Positions 51,906-61,926 of a DNA stretch of 64,000 nt are shown piece after piece (positions within the stretch are counted from its first letter, which is position 1; the number at the start of each line of letters is the position of its first letter). The notes beneath the pieces were generated by a model. It worked only from the letters and a program-made list of their open reading frames with translations, was not told the DNA's origin and made no database searches. The translations under genes were made by a program, and so were the position numbers. The stretch comes from Haloarchaeobius iranensis (GTDB taxonomy: Archaea; Halobacteriota; Halobacteria; Halobacteriales; Natrialbaceae), in assembly GCF_900103505.1 (NCBI RefSeq), contig NZ_FNIA01000002.1, forward strand, positions 1 through 64,000, given 5' to 3'.

Positions 51906-52244
51906 TCAGAACAGCGAGAGGTGTCCGGTGACGCGATCCACGACCTCGTCCTCGCCGGGGCCGATAGCGAGCGCAGTCACGGTGCCGGAGTCGAGCTGGG
52001 TGTGGCCGGCGTCCCTGATGATGGCGTGCGGGAGCCGTTCGGATTCCGCCCTGTCGGCGAGTTCGAACAGCTCCGACTCGCCGCTGCCCTTCAGGACGAC
52101 CTTCTTCTGGCCGGAGCCCTTCCAGGCCTTCCGCGTCCGGGCGTCAGTGTCCTCGTACGCGCTGAGCGACGCGTGGGCGACCTGTGCGGCCAGTTTCCCC
52201 TGGCCCATGCCGATGTCGGTCCGCGCGACGATGGCCTGCTTCAT
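51906..52244 (-). CDS. pth2: Peptidyl-tRNA hydrolase Pth2
   Basis: Pth2 recycles peptidyl-tRNAs dropped during translation. The 112-residue protein shows the family motifs: [20 protein letters not shown] (near residue 5), [10 protein letters not shown] (near 47), [20 protein letters not shown] (near 76). A minus-strand TATA-like GTTTTACTCG lies about 30 nt before ATG 52244. It heads the pth2-truD pair. Confidence 0.94.
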   Translation of the reverse strand: MKQAIVARTDIGMGQGKLAAQVAHASLSAYEDTDARTRKAWKGSGQKKVVLKGSGESELFELADRAESERLPHAIIRDAGHTQLDSGTVTALAIGPGEDEVVDRVTGHLSLF

Positions 52245-52279
52245 GTCCCGGTCGAGGGGTGGCGCGAGTAAAACGGTGG

Positions 52280-52774
52280 CTATCCGTCGGCGGCGAGGAG
52301 GTCGTTATCCGCGATGAACGCTCGGCTCAGTGCCTCGGAGTAGCTCAACAGCGTCAGCAGCCGGTCGCGAGCGTCGTCGTCGGTTCCACCGACGACCACG
52401 AACACGCCGTGGCGGACCGCGACGTCCATCCCGTAGAACCGGCCCTGGTCCCGGATACGACTCGCCAGCGCGGCCGCGTCGGACTCCGTCTCCATCCGGA
52501 GGGCAGCAACTTCGAAGGTGGTGCCGTCGTCGGCCTCGTAGGTGGCGAGCTGGCCGGCGTTCGCGCCGACCGAACCGCCGGTCGTTCGAATCCCGGTGAT
52601 CGCCAGTCCACCCTCCGGGCTCGGGAGGACGGCCCGGGGCGGTGCGTCCTTGCTGGGGCGACGGGCGATGCCGCTGCCCGCTTCGGAGCTGGAGCCGCCG
52701 GAGAGTTCGGAACAGCCGGCGACTGCCGTCACGGCGGCGATGCCAGCCAGCCGCAGCACCCGTCGTCGTTGCAT
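52280..52774 (-). CDS. Lipoprotein of unknown function, 164 aa
   Basis: A Tat-like signal ([20 protein letters not shown]) ends in a lipobox with Cys21, followed by a Ser/Gly linker and a mature domain of about 120 residues ([60 protein letters not shown]). The frame extends upstream, but ATG 52774 gives the signal peptide at the N-terminus. I do not recognise the domain. Confidence 0.8.
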   Translation of the reverse strand: MQRRRVLRLAGIAAVTAVAGCSELSGGSSSEAGSGIARRPSKDAPPRAVLPSPEGGLAITGIRTTGGSVGANAGQLATYEADDGTTFEVAALRMETESDAAALASRIRDQGRFYGMDVAVRHGVFVVVGGTDDDARDRLLTLLSYSEALSRAFIADNDLLAADG

Positions 52775-52889
52775 CGAGCGTGTGTCTCGGTCGGGTGGGC
52801 ATAACCGTTCGTTCGGTTTCGAGCCCCGAATCGGATGCCGATTCCACCGTATCGAAGGGGTTTTGGTCGCACGTGGGGTTCGACCGGGT

Positions 52890-53591
52890 ATGAGTGCACC
52901 CTGGGAGGACTGGAACCACATCCTCAAGCTCGACCCCGACAAGGACCTCGTCGAGGGCGAGACGTTCGAGGACGTGTGTGCCACTGGTACGGACGCCATC
53001 GAGATCGGCGGCACGCTAGGGATGACCGAGGAGAAGATGCGGGAGATGATCCAGGCGTGCGCGGCCTACGACATCCCAATCTACCAAGAGCCGTCGAACC
53101 CGAGCGTCGTCGTCGAGAGCGACGCGCTCGACGGCTACCTCGTTCCGACGGTGTTCAACGCGGGCGACATCTTCTGGGTCACGGGCGCGCACAAGGAGTG
53201 GGTCCGTATCGAGGGCGGGCTCGACTGGGACCGCACGACGACGGAGGCCTACATCGTGCTGAACCCGGAGGCGAGCGTCGCCGAGTACACCGAAGCGGAC
53301 TGCGACCTCTCCGCCGACGACGTGGCGGCGTACGCCGAGGTCGCGGAGAAGATGTTCGGGCAGGAGATAGTCTACGTCGAGTACTCGGGCATGCTCGGCG
53401 ACCCCGAGACGGTGCAGGCGGCCGCGGACGCACTCGACGAGTCGACGCTGTTCTACGGCGGCGGCATCCACGACTACGAGTCGGCGAACCTGATGGGCGA
53501 GCACGCCGACGTGGTCGTCGTCGGCGACCTCGTCCACGACGACGGTGTCGACGCGGTGGCCCGCACGGTCGACGGGGCCAACGACGCCTGA
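52890..53591 (+). CDS. Geranylgeranylglyceryl phosphate synthase
   Basis: This enzyme links geranylgeranyl diphosphate to sn-glycerol-1-phosphate, the first committed step of archaeal ether lipids. The 233-residue TIM-barrel of the PcrB/GGGPS family starts with [11 protein letters not shown] and has [11 protein letters not shown] (near 34), [12 protein letters not shown] (near 62), [12 protein letters not shown] (near 168), and [15 protein letters not shown] with [11 protein letters not shown] at the end (phosphate site). Intact and of normal length. Confidence 0.93.
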   Translation: MSAPWEDWNHILKLDPDKDLVEGETFEDVCATGTDAIEIGGTLGMTEEKMREMIQACAAYDIPIYQEPSNPSVVVESDALDGYLVPTVFNAGDIFWVTGAHKEWVRIEGGLDWDRTTTEAYIVLNPEASVAEYTEADCDLSADDVAAYAEVAEKMFGQEIVYVEYSGMLGDPETVQAAADALDESTLFYGGGIHDYESANLMGEHADVVVVGDLVHDDGVDAVARTVDGANDA

Positions 53592-53633
53592 CCGAGCCGC
53601 AGAGGAGTTACCGTCGTTTCGAATTCTGGATCT

Positions 53634-53695
53634 CTGTTTAACAGTAGTAAAGAGTGCCCGGTGGAATTAAGCCGCTCGTGGCCACACGTTCCCGC
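53634..53695 (+). promoter_or_regulatory. Promoter of the HAD-ECH fusion with short palindrome
   Basis: GGAATTAAGCC (53662-53672) is a TATA-like box about 29 nt before ATG 53696. Upstream lies CTGTT-T-AACAG (53634-53644), a perfect small palindrome that could bind an activator or repressor. Confidence 0.5.
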
Positions 53696-55654
53696 ATGAC
53701 AGTCGATGACATCGGCCGAGTCGCCGTGCTCGGTGCCGGGAACATGGGACACGGAATCGCCGAAGTCGCCGCCCTCGCGGGCTACGAGGTGACGATGCGC
53801 GACGTGGAGCAGGAGTTCGTCGCCGACGGCTACGAGAACATCGAGTGGAGCCTCCGGAAGCTCGCCGAGAAGGACCGCATCGAGGAGTCGCCCGAAGCGG
53901 TGCTCGACAGGCTCGACACGACGGCCGACCTCGCAGCAGCGGTCACCGACGCGGACCTCGTCGTCGAGGCCGCACCCGAACGGATGGCCCTCAAGCGCGA
54001 GATATTCGCCGAGGTCGAGGAGCACACCGGCGAGGGGACCATCCTCGCGTCGAACACGTCCAGTCTGAGCATCACGGATATCGCCGAGGCCGTCTCGGAC
54101 CCGAGTCGTGTCGTCGGGCTGCACTTCTTCAACCCGCCGGTGAAGATGGACCTCGTGGAGGTCGTCCACGGCGAGAACACCGCCGCGTCGGTCGCCGAGA
54201 AAGGTGCCGAGTTCGTCGAGTCGCTGGGCAAGACCCCCATCCACGTCCGCAAGGACGTCCAGGGGTTCGTCGTCAACAGTATCCTCGGCCCTTACGGCGG
54301 CGAACCTGCCTGGATGGTCTCCGAGGGCGAGGCCACCATCCGGGCGGCGGACGCCGCGATGGTCCACGAGCGAGGCTACCCGATGGGGCCGTTCGAACTC
54401 GCCGACCTGACCGGCATCGACGTGGGGTACCACGTCCGGACCGAGGGCGGTATCCCCGTCCCACCCATCGCGGAGGAGAAGGTGGAGGCCGGCGACCTCG
54501 GCCGCAAGACCGGCAGTGGCTACTACTCCTACGAGGACGGCGACGGCGCGGACTACGAGCCCGACGACGCCGGCGATTTCGACACCCTGCGAGTCGAGGC
54601 ACGGATGGTCAACGAGGCGGCGAAGCTCGTCGGCGACGACGTGGCGACGCCGGAGGCGGTGGACACGGGGACGAGACTCGGCGCCGGCTTCGCGACGGGT
54701 CCGTGCCGGCGTGGCGACGAGCTCGGCCTCGACGTCGTGCTGGCGAAGCTCCGCGAGCTGCAGGAGGCGACCGGGGCCGAGCGGTACGAGCCGGCCGACT
54801 ACCTCGTCGAACTCGTCGAGGCCGGTCGCATCGGTGAGGACGCGGGCCAGGGTTTCTACGAGTACGACACCGGCGACGGGCCGGGACCGTACCGGCTGCT
54901 GAACTACGAGACCGACGACGAGGGGCTGCTCGCGGTCGAGCTCGACCGCCCGGAGCGCATGAACGCCCTCTCGACGGACCTCCTCGACGAGGTCGCCGAC
55001 CTGTTCCGGTCGGTCGACACGGACGAGATACGGTGTGCGACCATCGAGGGGGCCGGGGACCGGGCGTTCAGCGCCGGCGCGGACATCGGCGGGTTCGCAG
55101 ACGTGGAACCGACCGACGTGATGGATGTGACGCCCGCGTTCGAGGCGGTCAACGACTTCCCGCGCCCCGTGCTCGCGAAGGTCGACGGCTACTGCCTCGG
55201 CGCCGGGCTCGAACTCGCGCTGGCCTGTGACCTCCGAATCGCGACGACCGGCTCGGAGTTCGGCTGCCCCGAGATACGGCTCGGGCTCATCCCCGGCGGT
55301 GGGGGGACCCAGCGACTCCTCCGCATCCTCGGCGAGACGCGCGCGAAGGAACTCGTGTTCCGGGGGAACCGCATCAGCGCCGAGCGCGCCGAGGACTGGG
55401 GGCTGGTCAACCGTGCGGTGCCGGCCGACGAGTTCGACGCGACCGTCGAAGCGTTCCTGGACGACCTGCTCTCGGGGCCACCGGTCGGCCTGAAGGTGGC
55501 CAAGACGGTCCTGAACGAGGGCGACGACGCGAGCCTCGCGGCCGCACTGGCCCTGGAGAGCCAGGGCTTCGGGCTGCTGATGAGCACCGACGACGTGGTC
55601 GAGGGCACGACGGCGTTCGCACAGGACCGTGAGCCGGAGTTCGAGGGTCGATGA
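53696..55654 (+). CDS. 3-Hydroxyacyl-CoA dehydrogenase / enoyl-CoA hydratase fusion
   Basis: The 652-residue bifunctional protein carries the two middle steps of beta-oxidation. Residues 1-290 are the NAD-binding dehydrogenase (VAVLGAGNMGHGIAEVA, VVGLHFFNPPVKMDLVEVVH), residues about 295-400 the second HAD C-domain (MVNEAAKLVGDD, GEDAGQGFYEYDTG), and 415-652 the crotonase domain (GDRAFSAGADIGGFAD oxyanion loop; CPEIRLGLIPGGGGTQRLLR). The order is dehydrogenase first, opposite to bacterial FadB. The stop overlaps the thioesterase start as ATGA. Confidence 0.94.
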   Translation: MTVDDIGRVAVLGAGNMGHGIAEVAALAGYEVTMRDVEQEFVADGYENIEWSLRKLAEKDRIEESPEAVLDRLDTTADLAAAVTDADLVVEAAPERMALKREIFAEVEEHTGEGTILASNTSSLSITDIAEAVSDPSRVVGLHFFNPPVKMDLVEVVHGENTAASVAEKGAEFVESLGKTPIHVRKDVQGFVVNSILGPYGGEPAWMVSEGEATIRAADAAMVHERGYPMGPFELADLTGIDVGYHVRTEGGIPVPPIAEEKVEAGDLGRKTGSGYYSYEDGDGADYEPDDAGDFDTLRVEARMVNEAAKLVGDDVATPEAVDTGTRLGAGFATGPCRRGDELGLDVVLAKLRELQEATGAERYEPADYLVELVEAGRIGEDAGQGFYEYDTGDGPGPYRLLNYETDDEGLLAVELDRPERMNALSTDLLDEVADLFRSVDTDEIRCATIEGAGDRAFSAGADIGGFADVEPTDVMDVTPAFEAVNDFPRPVLAKVDGYCLGAGLELALACDLRIATTGSEFGCPEIRLGLIPGGGGTQRLLRILGETRAKELVFRGNRISAERAEDWGLVNRAVPADEFDATVEAFLDDLLSGPPVGLKVAKTVLNEGDDASLAAALALESQGFGLLMSTDDVVEGTTAFAQDREPEFEGR

Positions 55655-56100
55655 GCCGCCCGGAGTTCGCCCACGACGACGTCGCGACGGCCTACCAGCA
55701 GTACATCGACAGCCACGGGTTCCTCTCGTGGCTCGGGCTCGCCGTCGAGACGGTCGAGAACGGCCGCGTCGTCTTCGCCGTGCCCTACGACGAGAAGCTG
55801 ACGAACCCGGCCTCCGAGGGGGTCGTCCACGGCGGTATCACGGCCTCGCTGGTCGACACTGCCAGCGGCTTCGCGTTGCGGACGACGTTCGACGACCCCG
55901 CCGCCGCGCGACTGACGACGACGGACCTCGACGTGTCCTACCTCCGTCCAGCCACGGGCGACCTGCGCGTCGAGGCCGAGGTCATCCGGGCGGGGGACTC
56001 GATGGGCGTCACCGACGGGCTGATCACGACCGAACACGACGGCGAGACGAAGGACGTCGCCGTCGGTCGGACGAGCTACCGCCTGCTGGGGGAGGCATGA
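55651..56100 (+). CDS. PaaI-family acyl-CoA thioesterase
   Basis: This 149-residue hotdog-fold protein hydrolyses acyl- or aryl-CoA thioesters. The typical motif VVHGGITASLVDTASGFAL lies near residue 50, followed by TTDLDVSYLRPATG near 90 and an RAGDSMGVTDG strand near 113. Coupled by ATGA overlaps at both ends to the HAD-ECH gene and the MaoC gene, so it may release CoA or proof-read during beta-oxidation. Confidence 0.9.
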   Translation: MSRPEFAHDDVATAYQQYIDSHGFLSWLGLAVETVENGRVVFAVPYDEKLTNPASEGVVHGGITASLVDTASGFALRTTFDDPAAARLTTTDLDVSYLRPATGDLRVEAEVIRAGDSMGVTDGLITTEHDGETKDVAVGRTSYRLLGEA

Positions 56101-56543
56101 GCTTCGCCGACACCGAGGTGGGCGACAGCCGACGGACCGCCGGCCGGACCATCACGGAGGCCGACCTCGTCAACTTCGCCGGCGTCAGCGGCGACTTCAA
56201 CCACCTGCACACCGACGCCGAGCGCATGCGGGAGTCCGGCTACGGCGAGCGCATCGCCCACGGGGCGCTCGTGTTCTCCATCGCGACCGGCCTCCTCTGG
56301 CAGGAACGCGCGGCCGGTGGCGACGAGGGCTCGGACGTCGTCGCGTTCTACGGCGTGGACCGCCTCCGGTTCCGCGGTCCGACGTTCGTCAGCGACACCG
56401 TCCACGTCGAGACCGAGGTCGTCGAACTGGAGGAGCGCCCGGACCACCCGGAGGCCGCCGGTGTCGTCCGCGAGGAGGCCGAGGTCGTCGACCAGGACGG
56501 GACCGTCGTGCTCTCCTGTGAACTGCTCGCGCTCGTCGCGTAG
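56097..56543 (+). CDS. MaoC-like (R)-enoyl-CoA hydratase
   Basis: The 148-residue MaoC-type hotdog protein has the hydratase motif FAGVSGDFNHLHTDAERM (near residue 28; catalytic Asp and His) and ERIAHGALVFSIATGL (near 52). Its (R)-specific hydration differs from the crotonase stereochemistry and in haloarchaea can link beta-oxidation to polyhydroxyalkanoate synthesis. It is last in a three-gene coupled run and abuts a convergent regulator gene with no spacer. Confidence 0.9.
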   Translation: MSFADTEVGDSRRTAGRTITEADLVNFAGVSGDFNHLHTDAERMRESGYGERIAHGALVFSIATGLLWQERAAGGDEGSDVVAFYGVDRLRFRGPTFVSDTVHVETEVVELEERPDHPEAAGVVREEAEVVDQDGTVVLSCELLALVA

Positions 56544-57062
56544 TCAGTGCTCCTCGTCGAGTGCCTCGAAGATCTCGGGGTCGGTCCCGAACTTCAGCAC
56601 GTTGTGGATGACGGAGTTGCGCAGGTTCGAGACGACCTTGCCGTGGCGCTTGTAGAACTCGTGGATCCAGCGGGACTCCTCCTCTCTGGTCGGGAACATC
56701 ATGACGGACTTCCACTGGTACTCCCCGTCCGAGAGGAAGTAGAACAGCGTGTGCTCGCTGTCGCGGATGTACTCCATGGCGTCGCGCCACTCGTCGGCGA
56801 AGTGCTCGGGGTCGAACTTGAACTCGAACAGCCCGAAGATGAAGTACTCCTCGTTGGGGATGATGGCCTCCCGGAAGACCCCGTGCTCGCGCATCTTCCG
56901 GATGGTCTCGCTGACGGTGACGTGCGAGACGTCGATGCCGTACTCCGATTCGAGGATGTCGGTCAGCTCGCGCGAGGAACGCTGTGGGTTGGCAGCGAGC
57001 TCGCGGAGGATGACCACGTCGCGCTCCTTGAACGTCCAGTCGGGTGCGTCGTCGTCTGTCAT
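56544..57062 (-). CDS. Lrp-like winged-helix regulator
   Basis: The 172-residue protein has an N-terminal winged helix (VVILRELAANPQRSSRELTD; VSHVTVSETIRKMREHGVFR) and a C-terminal domain of about 100 residues (IPNEEYFIFGLFEFKFDPEH; HTLFYFLSDGEYQWKSVMMF) resembling an aromatic-rich ligand or dimerisation module. It sits between two fatty-acid gene groups and is a plausible regulator of both. Its stop directly abuts the MaoC stop. Confidence 0.85.
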   Translation of the reverse strand: MTDDDAPDWTFKERDVVILRELAANPQRSSRELTDILESEYGIDVSHVTVSETIRKMREHGVFREAIIPNEEYFIFGLFEFKFDPEHFADEWRDAMEYIRDSEHTLFYFLSDGEYQWKSVMMFPTREEESRWIHEFYKRHGKVVSNLRNSVIHNVLKFGTDPEIFEALDEEH

Positions 57063-57134
57063 GTCGGTGGCCTCTCGCTCTTGTGGTGAAACGGCTTCGG
57101 TTCGGTCGGCTGTATCGTGCGCCGGGGCCGCGTC

Positions 57135-57926
57135 TCAGGAGCCCTCGAACTCCGGCTCACGGCTCTCGACGAAGGCGGTGACGCCCTCGGCGTGGTCGTC
57201 CGTGTCGAAGCAGAGCCCCTGCGCGGTCGCCTCGGCGACCATGGCCTCGTCGACGGTCCGACGGAGCCCCTCGTCGATGAGGCGCTTCGAGTGCCGGAGC
57301 GCGACTGTCGGGCCGCTGGCGATGCGCTCGACGAACGCCGCGACCTCCGCGTCGAACTCGTCGGCGTCGTAGACGTGGTTTACGAGGCCGAGCTCGTGGG
57401 CGCGCTCGGCACCCAGGACCTCGCCGGTGAACACGAGCTCCTTGGCGACGTTCGTGCCGACGACGCGCGGGAGCAGGTACGACGTGCCGGCGTCGACCGC
57501 GAGCCCGACCTCGCGGAAGACGAAGCCGATTGCTGCGTCCTCGCTGGCGAGTTGCACGTCGCAGGCGATAGCGAGGTTCGCTCCCGCGCCGACCGCCGGG
57601 CCGTCGACCTTCGCGACGGTGGGGAGCGGGAACGCGACGACGCGGGCCATCGTCTCGCTGGTCGTCTTCTCCAGCGTGCGCACGCTCTCGTCGAGCGGCA
57701 CCGCCCCCGTCGCGGTCTGGGACATCAGCTCCACGTCGCCCCCGGCCGAGAACGCCTCGCCAGCGCCCTCGACGACGACGCAGCGGGCGTCGCTCTCCTC
57801 GACCTCGTCCAGGGCGTCGCGCAGTCCCGCGGACATGTCCAGCGAGAACGCGTTCCGCCGGTCGGGCTCGTCCAGCGTGATGGTGGCAACACCGTCCTCG
57901 ATGTCGACGAGGACGGCGTCGCTCAT
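57135..57926 (-). CDS. Enoyl-CoA hydratase/isomerase family protein
   Basis: This 263-residue crotonase-fold enzyme has the oxyanion loop GAGEAFSAGGDVELM (near residue 50), VDGPAVGAGANLAIACDVQL (near 95) and the C-terminal AFVESREPEFEG. The second catalytic Glu region reads FREVGLAVDAGTSYLLPRVV, with Asp/Ala in place of the usual GGT; it may be an isomerase or a hydratase of unknown chain length. Its ATG overlaps the stop of the acyl-CoA ligase as ATGA on the minus strand... ligase downstream, so both are co-translated. Confidence 0.87.
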   Translation of the reverse strand: MSDAVLVDIEDGVATITLDEPDRRNAFSLDMSAGLRDALDEVEESDARCVVVEGAGEAFSAGGDVELMSQTATGAVPLDESVRTLEKTTSETMARVVAFPLPTVAKVDGPAVGAGANLAIACDVQLASEDAAIGFVFREVGLAVDAGTSYLLPRVVGTNVAKELVFTGEVLGAERAHELGLVNHVYDADEFDAEVAAFVERIASGPTVALRHSKRLIDEGLRRTVDEAMVAEATAQGLCFDTDDHAEGVTAFVESREPEFEGS

Positions 57927-59482
57927 TCGTCGGCCTCCCGCAGTTCGAACTTCTGGACCTTGCCCGTCGTCGTGCGCGGGAGTTCGTCGACGAACGCGAC
58001 CTCCCGGGGGTGCTTGTACTCGGCGAGGCGTTCGAGGCAGTACTCACGCACCTCGTCGGCGGTGAGGTCGGCGTCGGGGGTCTCCACGACGAACGCCTTC
58101 ACGGTCTCGCCGCGGCGCTCGTCGGGGATGCCGACGACAGCCGCCTCGGCGATGTCGGGGTGCTCGAAGAGGAGCTCCTCGACCTCGCGCGGGTAGATGT
58201 TGTACCCGCCGCTGACGATCATGTGCTTCTCGCGGTCCACGACGTAGTAGAAGCCGTCCTCGTCGTGGTAGCCGATGTCGCCGGTGTGGAACCAGCGCTT
58301 GCCGTCCGCGTGGGTGAAGGCGTCCTCGTTGGCGTCGGGTAGCCCGTAGTAGCCCTGCATCACGTTCGCACCGCTGATGACGAGCTCGCCGGTTATCTCG
58401 TCGAGGTCGACCTCGTCCTCGTCGACCGGCCCCTCCTCGACCGGTGCGATCTCCTCGAAGTCCGCGTCGACGACGCGGGAGTCGACGCCGGGCAGCGTCT
58501 TGCCGATGCTGCCCACGCGGCGGCCCTTCTCCGGGCTGTTGAAGTGCGTGACAGGGCTGGTCTCGGTGAGCCCGTACCCCTCGTAGATCTTGGTCGGGTA
58601 GAGCTCCTCGAACCGGCGGAGCACCTCCACCGGGATGCCGGAGCCGCCGACGCCACAGAGCCGGACCGACGAGAAGTCGAACTCCTCGGCGTTGGGCTGG
58701 TTGATGACGTCGTTGTACATCGCCGGCACGCCGTGCATGATGGTGAGGTCCTCGGCGGCCAGCAGCTCCATGGCCTGCTGGGCGTCCCACGACGGGAGCG
58801 GGTAGTACGCGCCGCCGCTGAACAGGGTCGCGTTCATCACGACCGTCATCCCGTAGATGTGGAACAGCGGGAGCACCCCGAGTGCCTTGTCGTCCGTCCG
58901 GACGCCGTCCGGGACGAGCGAGGCGGCCATCTCCGCGTTCGAGTGCAGGTTCTCGTGGGTGAGCAGCACTCCCTTCGGCTGCCCCGTGGTGCCGGAGGTG
59001 TACGGCTGGACCGCCACGTCGTCGTCGTCCCGGTCCACGATGTCGGGTGCGCCTGCGGCGAGGAACTCGCGGAAGGCGGTCGCGTCGTCGTGCCCGCCGA
59101 TGGCGACGATCTCCTCGACGTCGGTCCCGTCCTGGACCTCGCTGACGAACGGGACGAGGTCGCCGATGGTCACGACGACCTTCGCACGGCTGTCCCCCAG
59201 GAGGTGGCTGATCTCCCGGGTCTTGTACTGCGGGTTGATGGGGACGACGATGCCGCCGGCCCGGAGCGTGCCGTGGAACGCGACCACGAACTGTGGCAGG
59301 TTCGGGAGGTAGATCCCCACCCTGTCGCCGGGCTCGATGCCGGCCGCCTGTAGTCCGGCGGCGAACTGGCCCACCTGCCCCCAGAACTCCTGGTAGCTGA
59401 TTTCCTGGCCGTCGTAGTGTAGTGCCGTCGTGTCCGGATGCGCCGACGCGGTGTCGGCGATCTCTGTGACAAGATTTGCCAT
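57923..59482 (-). CDS. Long-chain fatty-acid-CoA ligase
   Basis: This 519-residue adenylate-forming enzyme activates fatty acids for beta-oxidation. The ATP loop QPYTSGTTGQPKGVLLTHEN lies near residue 160, YGLTETSPVTHFN near 300, GDIGYHDEDGFYYVVDREK near 400 and the catalytic Lys in PRTTTGKVQK near 506. A TATA-like CCTTTTAGAG (59519-59510 on the minus strand) lies about 33 nt before ATG 59482. The enoyl-CoA hydratase gene is adjacent with a 4-nt overlap; the ligase stop (57923-57925) lies next to that gene's start codon. Confidence 0.92.
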   Translation of the reverse strand: MANLVTEIADTASAHPDTTALHYDGQEISYQEFWGQVGQFAAGLQAAGIEPGDRVGIYLPNLPQFVVAFHGTLRAGGIVVPINPQYKTREISHLLGDSRAKVVVTIGDLVPFVSEVQDGTDVEEIVAIGGHDDATAFREFLAAGAPDIVDRDDDDVAVQPYTSGTTGQPKGVLLTHENLHSNAEMAASLVPDGVRTDDKALGVLPLFHIYGMTVVMNATLFSGGAYYPLPSWDAQQAMELLAAEDLTIMHGVPAMYNDVINQPNAEEFDFSSVRLCGVGGSGIPVEVLRRFEELYPTKIYEGYGLTETSPVTHFNSPEKGRRVGSIGKTLPGVDSRVVDADFEEIAPVEEGPVDEDEVDLDEITGELVISGANVMQGYYGLPDANEDAFTHADGKRWFHTGDIGYHDEDGFYYVVDREKHMIVSGGYNIYPREVEELLFEHPDIAEAAVVGIPDERRGETVKAFVVETPDADLTADEVREYCLERLAEYKHPREVAFVDELPRTTTGKVQKFELREADE

Positions 59483-59645
59483 GGCTCGTGTTGGCCAAGG
59501 GTGTATTCCCTCTAAAAGGTTGGCGTGCCGGACACGACTGTTAGCACTGTCACGGCCGCCAATTAACGATGGTAACACCCCGACGCCCCCGGAATATAGT
59601 GTCACTGGGGCAATATTTTTGTCGCCGGGCGTCGACCGGCCACGC

Positions 59646-60395
59646 ATGACGGAGACGGTTCGCGGGACGGTTCGGGGTATGGGGTCGAGAGCGAATCCGG
59701 CGTTCGCGGCGGGGGCAATCCTCCTGCCGGTGCTCGCGCTCCTGCTGGCTGCCACGGTCGGCACGCGCGAGCAGCACACCTACGTCCACGTGATGGCCGG
59801 TGTCCTGTGGACCGGTATCGACCTGTTCATGGCGATGGTGCTCGGGCCGGTGCTGGGTGGTCTCGCCGTCGACGCACGCTCGTCGGTGTTCGAACGGTTC
59901 ACGCCGAAGATGACGTTCCTGATGCCGTCGCTGGCTCTCGTCACCATCGTCGGCGGTATCACGCTCGCGCTCCGGGTCCAGGTGTTCCCGAACGCGCAGC
60001 CGTGGCTGGCCCTGTTCACCGCGTTCACCCTCCTGCCGGCCCTCCTGAGCATCGGCTGGCAGTTCGACGCGTTCCGCGACCGGCGCTGGCTCGTCGCCTT
60101 CGGCCTCTCGCTGCTGGTGAGCGTCGCCTATCTCGGGACGACGCTCCCCGCCTTCGAGATGACGAGTCACGTCATCGCCGTCGCCCTGGCCATCGTCACG
60201 GTCCTCAGCGTCCTCGGCTTCGGGGTCCTGCTGCCCGGCGAGGTGAAGATGTACCGCGAGATGACGTCCGACGACCCCGACACCGAGGTCATCAGCCGCA
60301 TCGGGATGCGCAACGCGAAGCTCGCGGGGGTCCAGGGCGTGTTCCAGCTCGCCGTCGTCGCCAGCATGGTCTCCCTCCGATACGGGGGGTTCTGA
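59646..60395 (+). CDS. Membrane protein, 249 aa
   Basis: The protein has seven or eight hydrophobic helices ([70 protein letters not shown]). [14 protein letters not shown] resembles the HxxxxxxWxG pattern of CopD/DUF2269-type heme or copper membrane proteins, but identity is uncertain. A CAATATTTTTG box near 59613 gives a transcript start close to ATG 59646. It is divergent from the acyl-CoA ligase gene. Confidence 0.8.
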   Translation: MTETVRGTVRGMGSRANPAFAAGAILLPVLALLLAATVGTREQHTYVHVMAGVLWTGIDLFMAMVLGPVLGGLAVDARSSVFERFTPKMTFLMPSLALVTIVGGITLALRVQVFPNAQPWLALFTAFTLLPALLSIGWQFDAFRDRRWLVAFGLSLLVSVAYLGTTLPAFEMTSHVIAVALAIVTVLSVLGFGVLLPGEVKMYREMTSDDPDTEVISRIGMRNAKLAGVQGVFQLAVVASMVSLRYGGF

Positions 60396-60420
60396 GCCGG
60401 GACCGTCGACCGAAAAGACG

Positions 60421-60453
60421 GTGTTTAAGGCTACCCCTCCGGAAACCGGTGGT
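60421..60453 (+). promoter_or_regulatory. aspS promoter, leaderless
   Basis: GTGTTTAAGG (60421-60430) is a TATA-like box centred about 28 nt before the aspS ATG at 60454. Confidence 0.6.
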
Positions 60454-61758
60454 ATGGAGAACCGAACGTACACCGCGGACGCCGAGCCCGGCGACCACGT
60501 GACAGTGGCCGGCTGGGTCCACGAGATCCGCGACCTCGGCGGCATCGCCTTCCTCATCCTCCGGGACAAGACGGGGAAGATTCAGATCAAGTTCGAGAAG
60601 GACGAGATGGACGACGACCTCGTCGAGGCCGGTCTCGACGCCGCCCGCGAGAGCGTCGTCAGCGTCACCGGCACCGTCGACGAGGAGCCCCGCGCCCCCA
60701 CCGGCGTCGAGGTCACGCCCGACGGCTTCGAGGTCATCGCACCCGCCGACCCCGAGCTCCCGCTCGACCCGTCCGGCAAGGTCGACGCCGAGCTCCCGAC
60801 CCGGCTGGACAACCGCACGCTCGACCTCCGCAAGCCCGACGTGAAGGCCGTCTTCGAGATCCGCGCCGAGGTCCTGCGCGCGGTCCGCGAGCAGTTCCGC
60901 GACGAGGGCTGCACGGAGATCAACACGCCGAAGATCGTCGCCACGGGGACCGAGGGCGGCACCGAGCTGTTCCCCATCTCCTACTTCGGCGAGGAGGCGT
61001 TCATGAACCAGAGCCCGCAGCTGTTCAAGCAGCTGATGGCCGGCTCCGGCCTCGAGAAGGTGTTCGAGATCGGTCCCATCTTCCGCGCCGAGGAGCACAA
61101 CACGCCCCGACACCTGAACGAGGCGACCTCCATCGACTTCGAGGGCGCGTTCCACGACCACACCGAGGCGATGGACGTCGTCGAGGGCATCGTCAAGGCC
61201 GCCTACGAGGCCGTCGCACAGAACTGTCAGGCTGAGCTCGAAATGCTCGACATCGCCGACGAGTTCGAGGCACCGAGCGGCGAGTTCCCGCGGCTCACCT
61301 ACGAGGAGGCGCTCGACCGCATCAACGCGACCGGCGAGCTCGACGACCACCTCGTCTACGGCGACGACCTCTCGACCGAGGCCGAGCGAGTGCTCGGCGA
61401 GGAGGTCGGCGAGCACTACTTCATCGTCGACTGGCCCAGCGAGATCAAGCCGTTCTACATCAAGGACTACGACGACGACGCGGAGACCTCGACGGGCTTC
61501 GACCTCATGCACCCGCGCATGGAGCTCGTCTCCGGCGGCCAGCGCGAACACCGCTACGACCACCTCGTCGAGGGCTTCGAGCAGCAGGGCCTCGACCCCG
61601 ACGAGTTCGAGTACTACACGAAGATGTTCAAGTACGGCATGCCCCCGCACGCCGGCTGGGGCCTCGGCGGCGAGCGTCTCGTCATGACGATGCTCGGGCT
61701 GGACAACATCCGCGAAGCTGTGCTGTTCCCGCGCGATCGCCAACGTCTGAGCCCGTAG
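60454..61758 (+). CDS. aspS: Aspartyl-tRNA synthetase, archaeal type
   Basis: The 434-residue class II synthetase has an N-terminal OB fold for the anticodon ([19 protein letters not shown], residues 19-37), motif 1/2 regions ([32 protein letters not shown] with the motif 2 Arg) and motif 3 [19 protein letters not shown] near the end. Archaeal enzymes of this type are often non-discriminating and also make Asp-tRNA(Asn) for GatCAB; gatB is in this window. Discrimination cannot be decided from this reading. A GACTCTC/GAGAGTC hairpin lies at 61794-61828 downstream. Confidence 0.95.
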   Translation: MENRTYTADAEPGDHVTVAGWVHEIRDLGGIAFLILRDKTGKIQIKFEKDEMDDDLVEAGLDAARESVVSVTGTVDEEPRAPTGVEVTPDGFEVIAPADPELPLDPSGKVDAELPTRLDNRTLDLRKPDVKAVFEIRAEVLRAVREQFRDEGCTEINTPKIVATGTEGGTELFPISYFGEEAFMNQSPQLFKQLMAGSGLEKVFEIGPIFRAEEHNTPRHLNEATSIDFEGAFHDHTEAMDVVEGIVKAAYEAVAQNCQAELEMLDIADEFEAPSGEFPRLTYEEALDRINATGELDDHLVYGDDLSTEAERVLGEEVGEHYFIVDWPSEIKPFYIKDYDDDAETSTGFDLMHPRMELVSGGQREHRYDHLVEGFEQQGLDPDEFEYYTKMFKYGMPPHAGWGLGGERLVMTMLGLDNIREAVLFPRDRQRLSP

Positions 61759-61793
61759 GGGAAGACTTGGCGAGCCTGTGAGACGAGCGCAGC

Positions 61794-61828
61794 GACTCTC
61801 AGTGGACAGCCCCCGAATTCGGAGAGTC
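61794..61828 (+). terminator. Weak hairpin after aspS
   Basis: GACTCTC (61794-61800) and GAGAGTC (61822-61828) enclose a 21-nt loop in the gap between aspS and the next small gene. It has no T-run, so a terminator role is only a suggestion. Confidence 0.3.
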
Positions 61829-61926
61829 ACGGGCACGGACGACCTGCCGACGCGACTGTCCTGTCGGCCGTTCTTCCAGACACTCCGCACGAAACACTTT
61901 TGTACTGCCCAATACAGCACGAAAAT

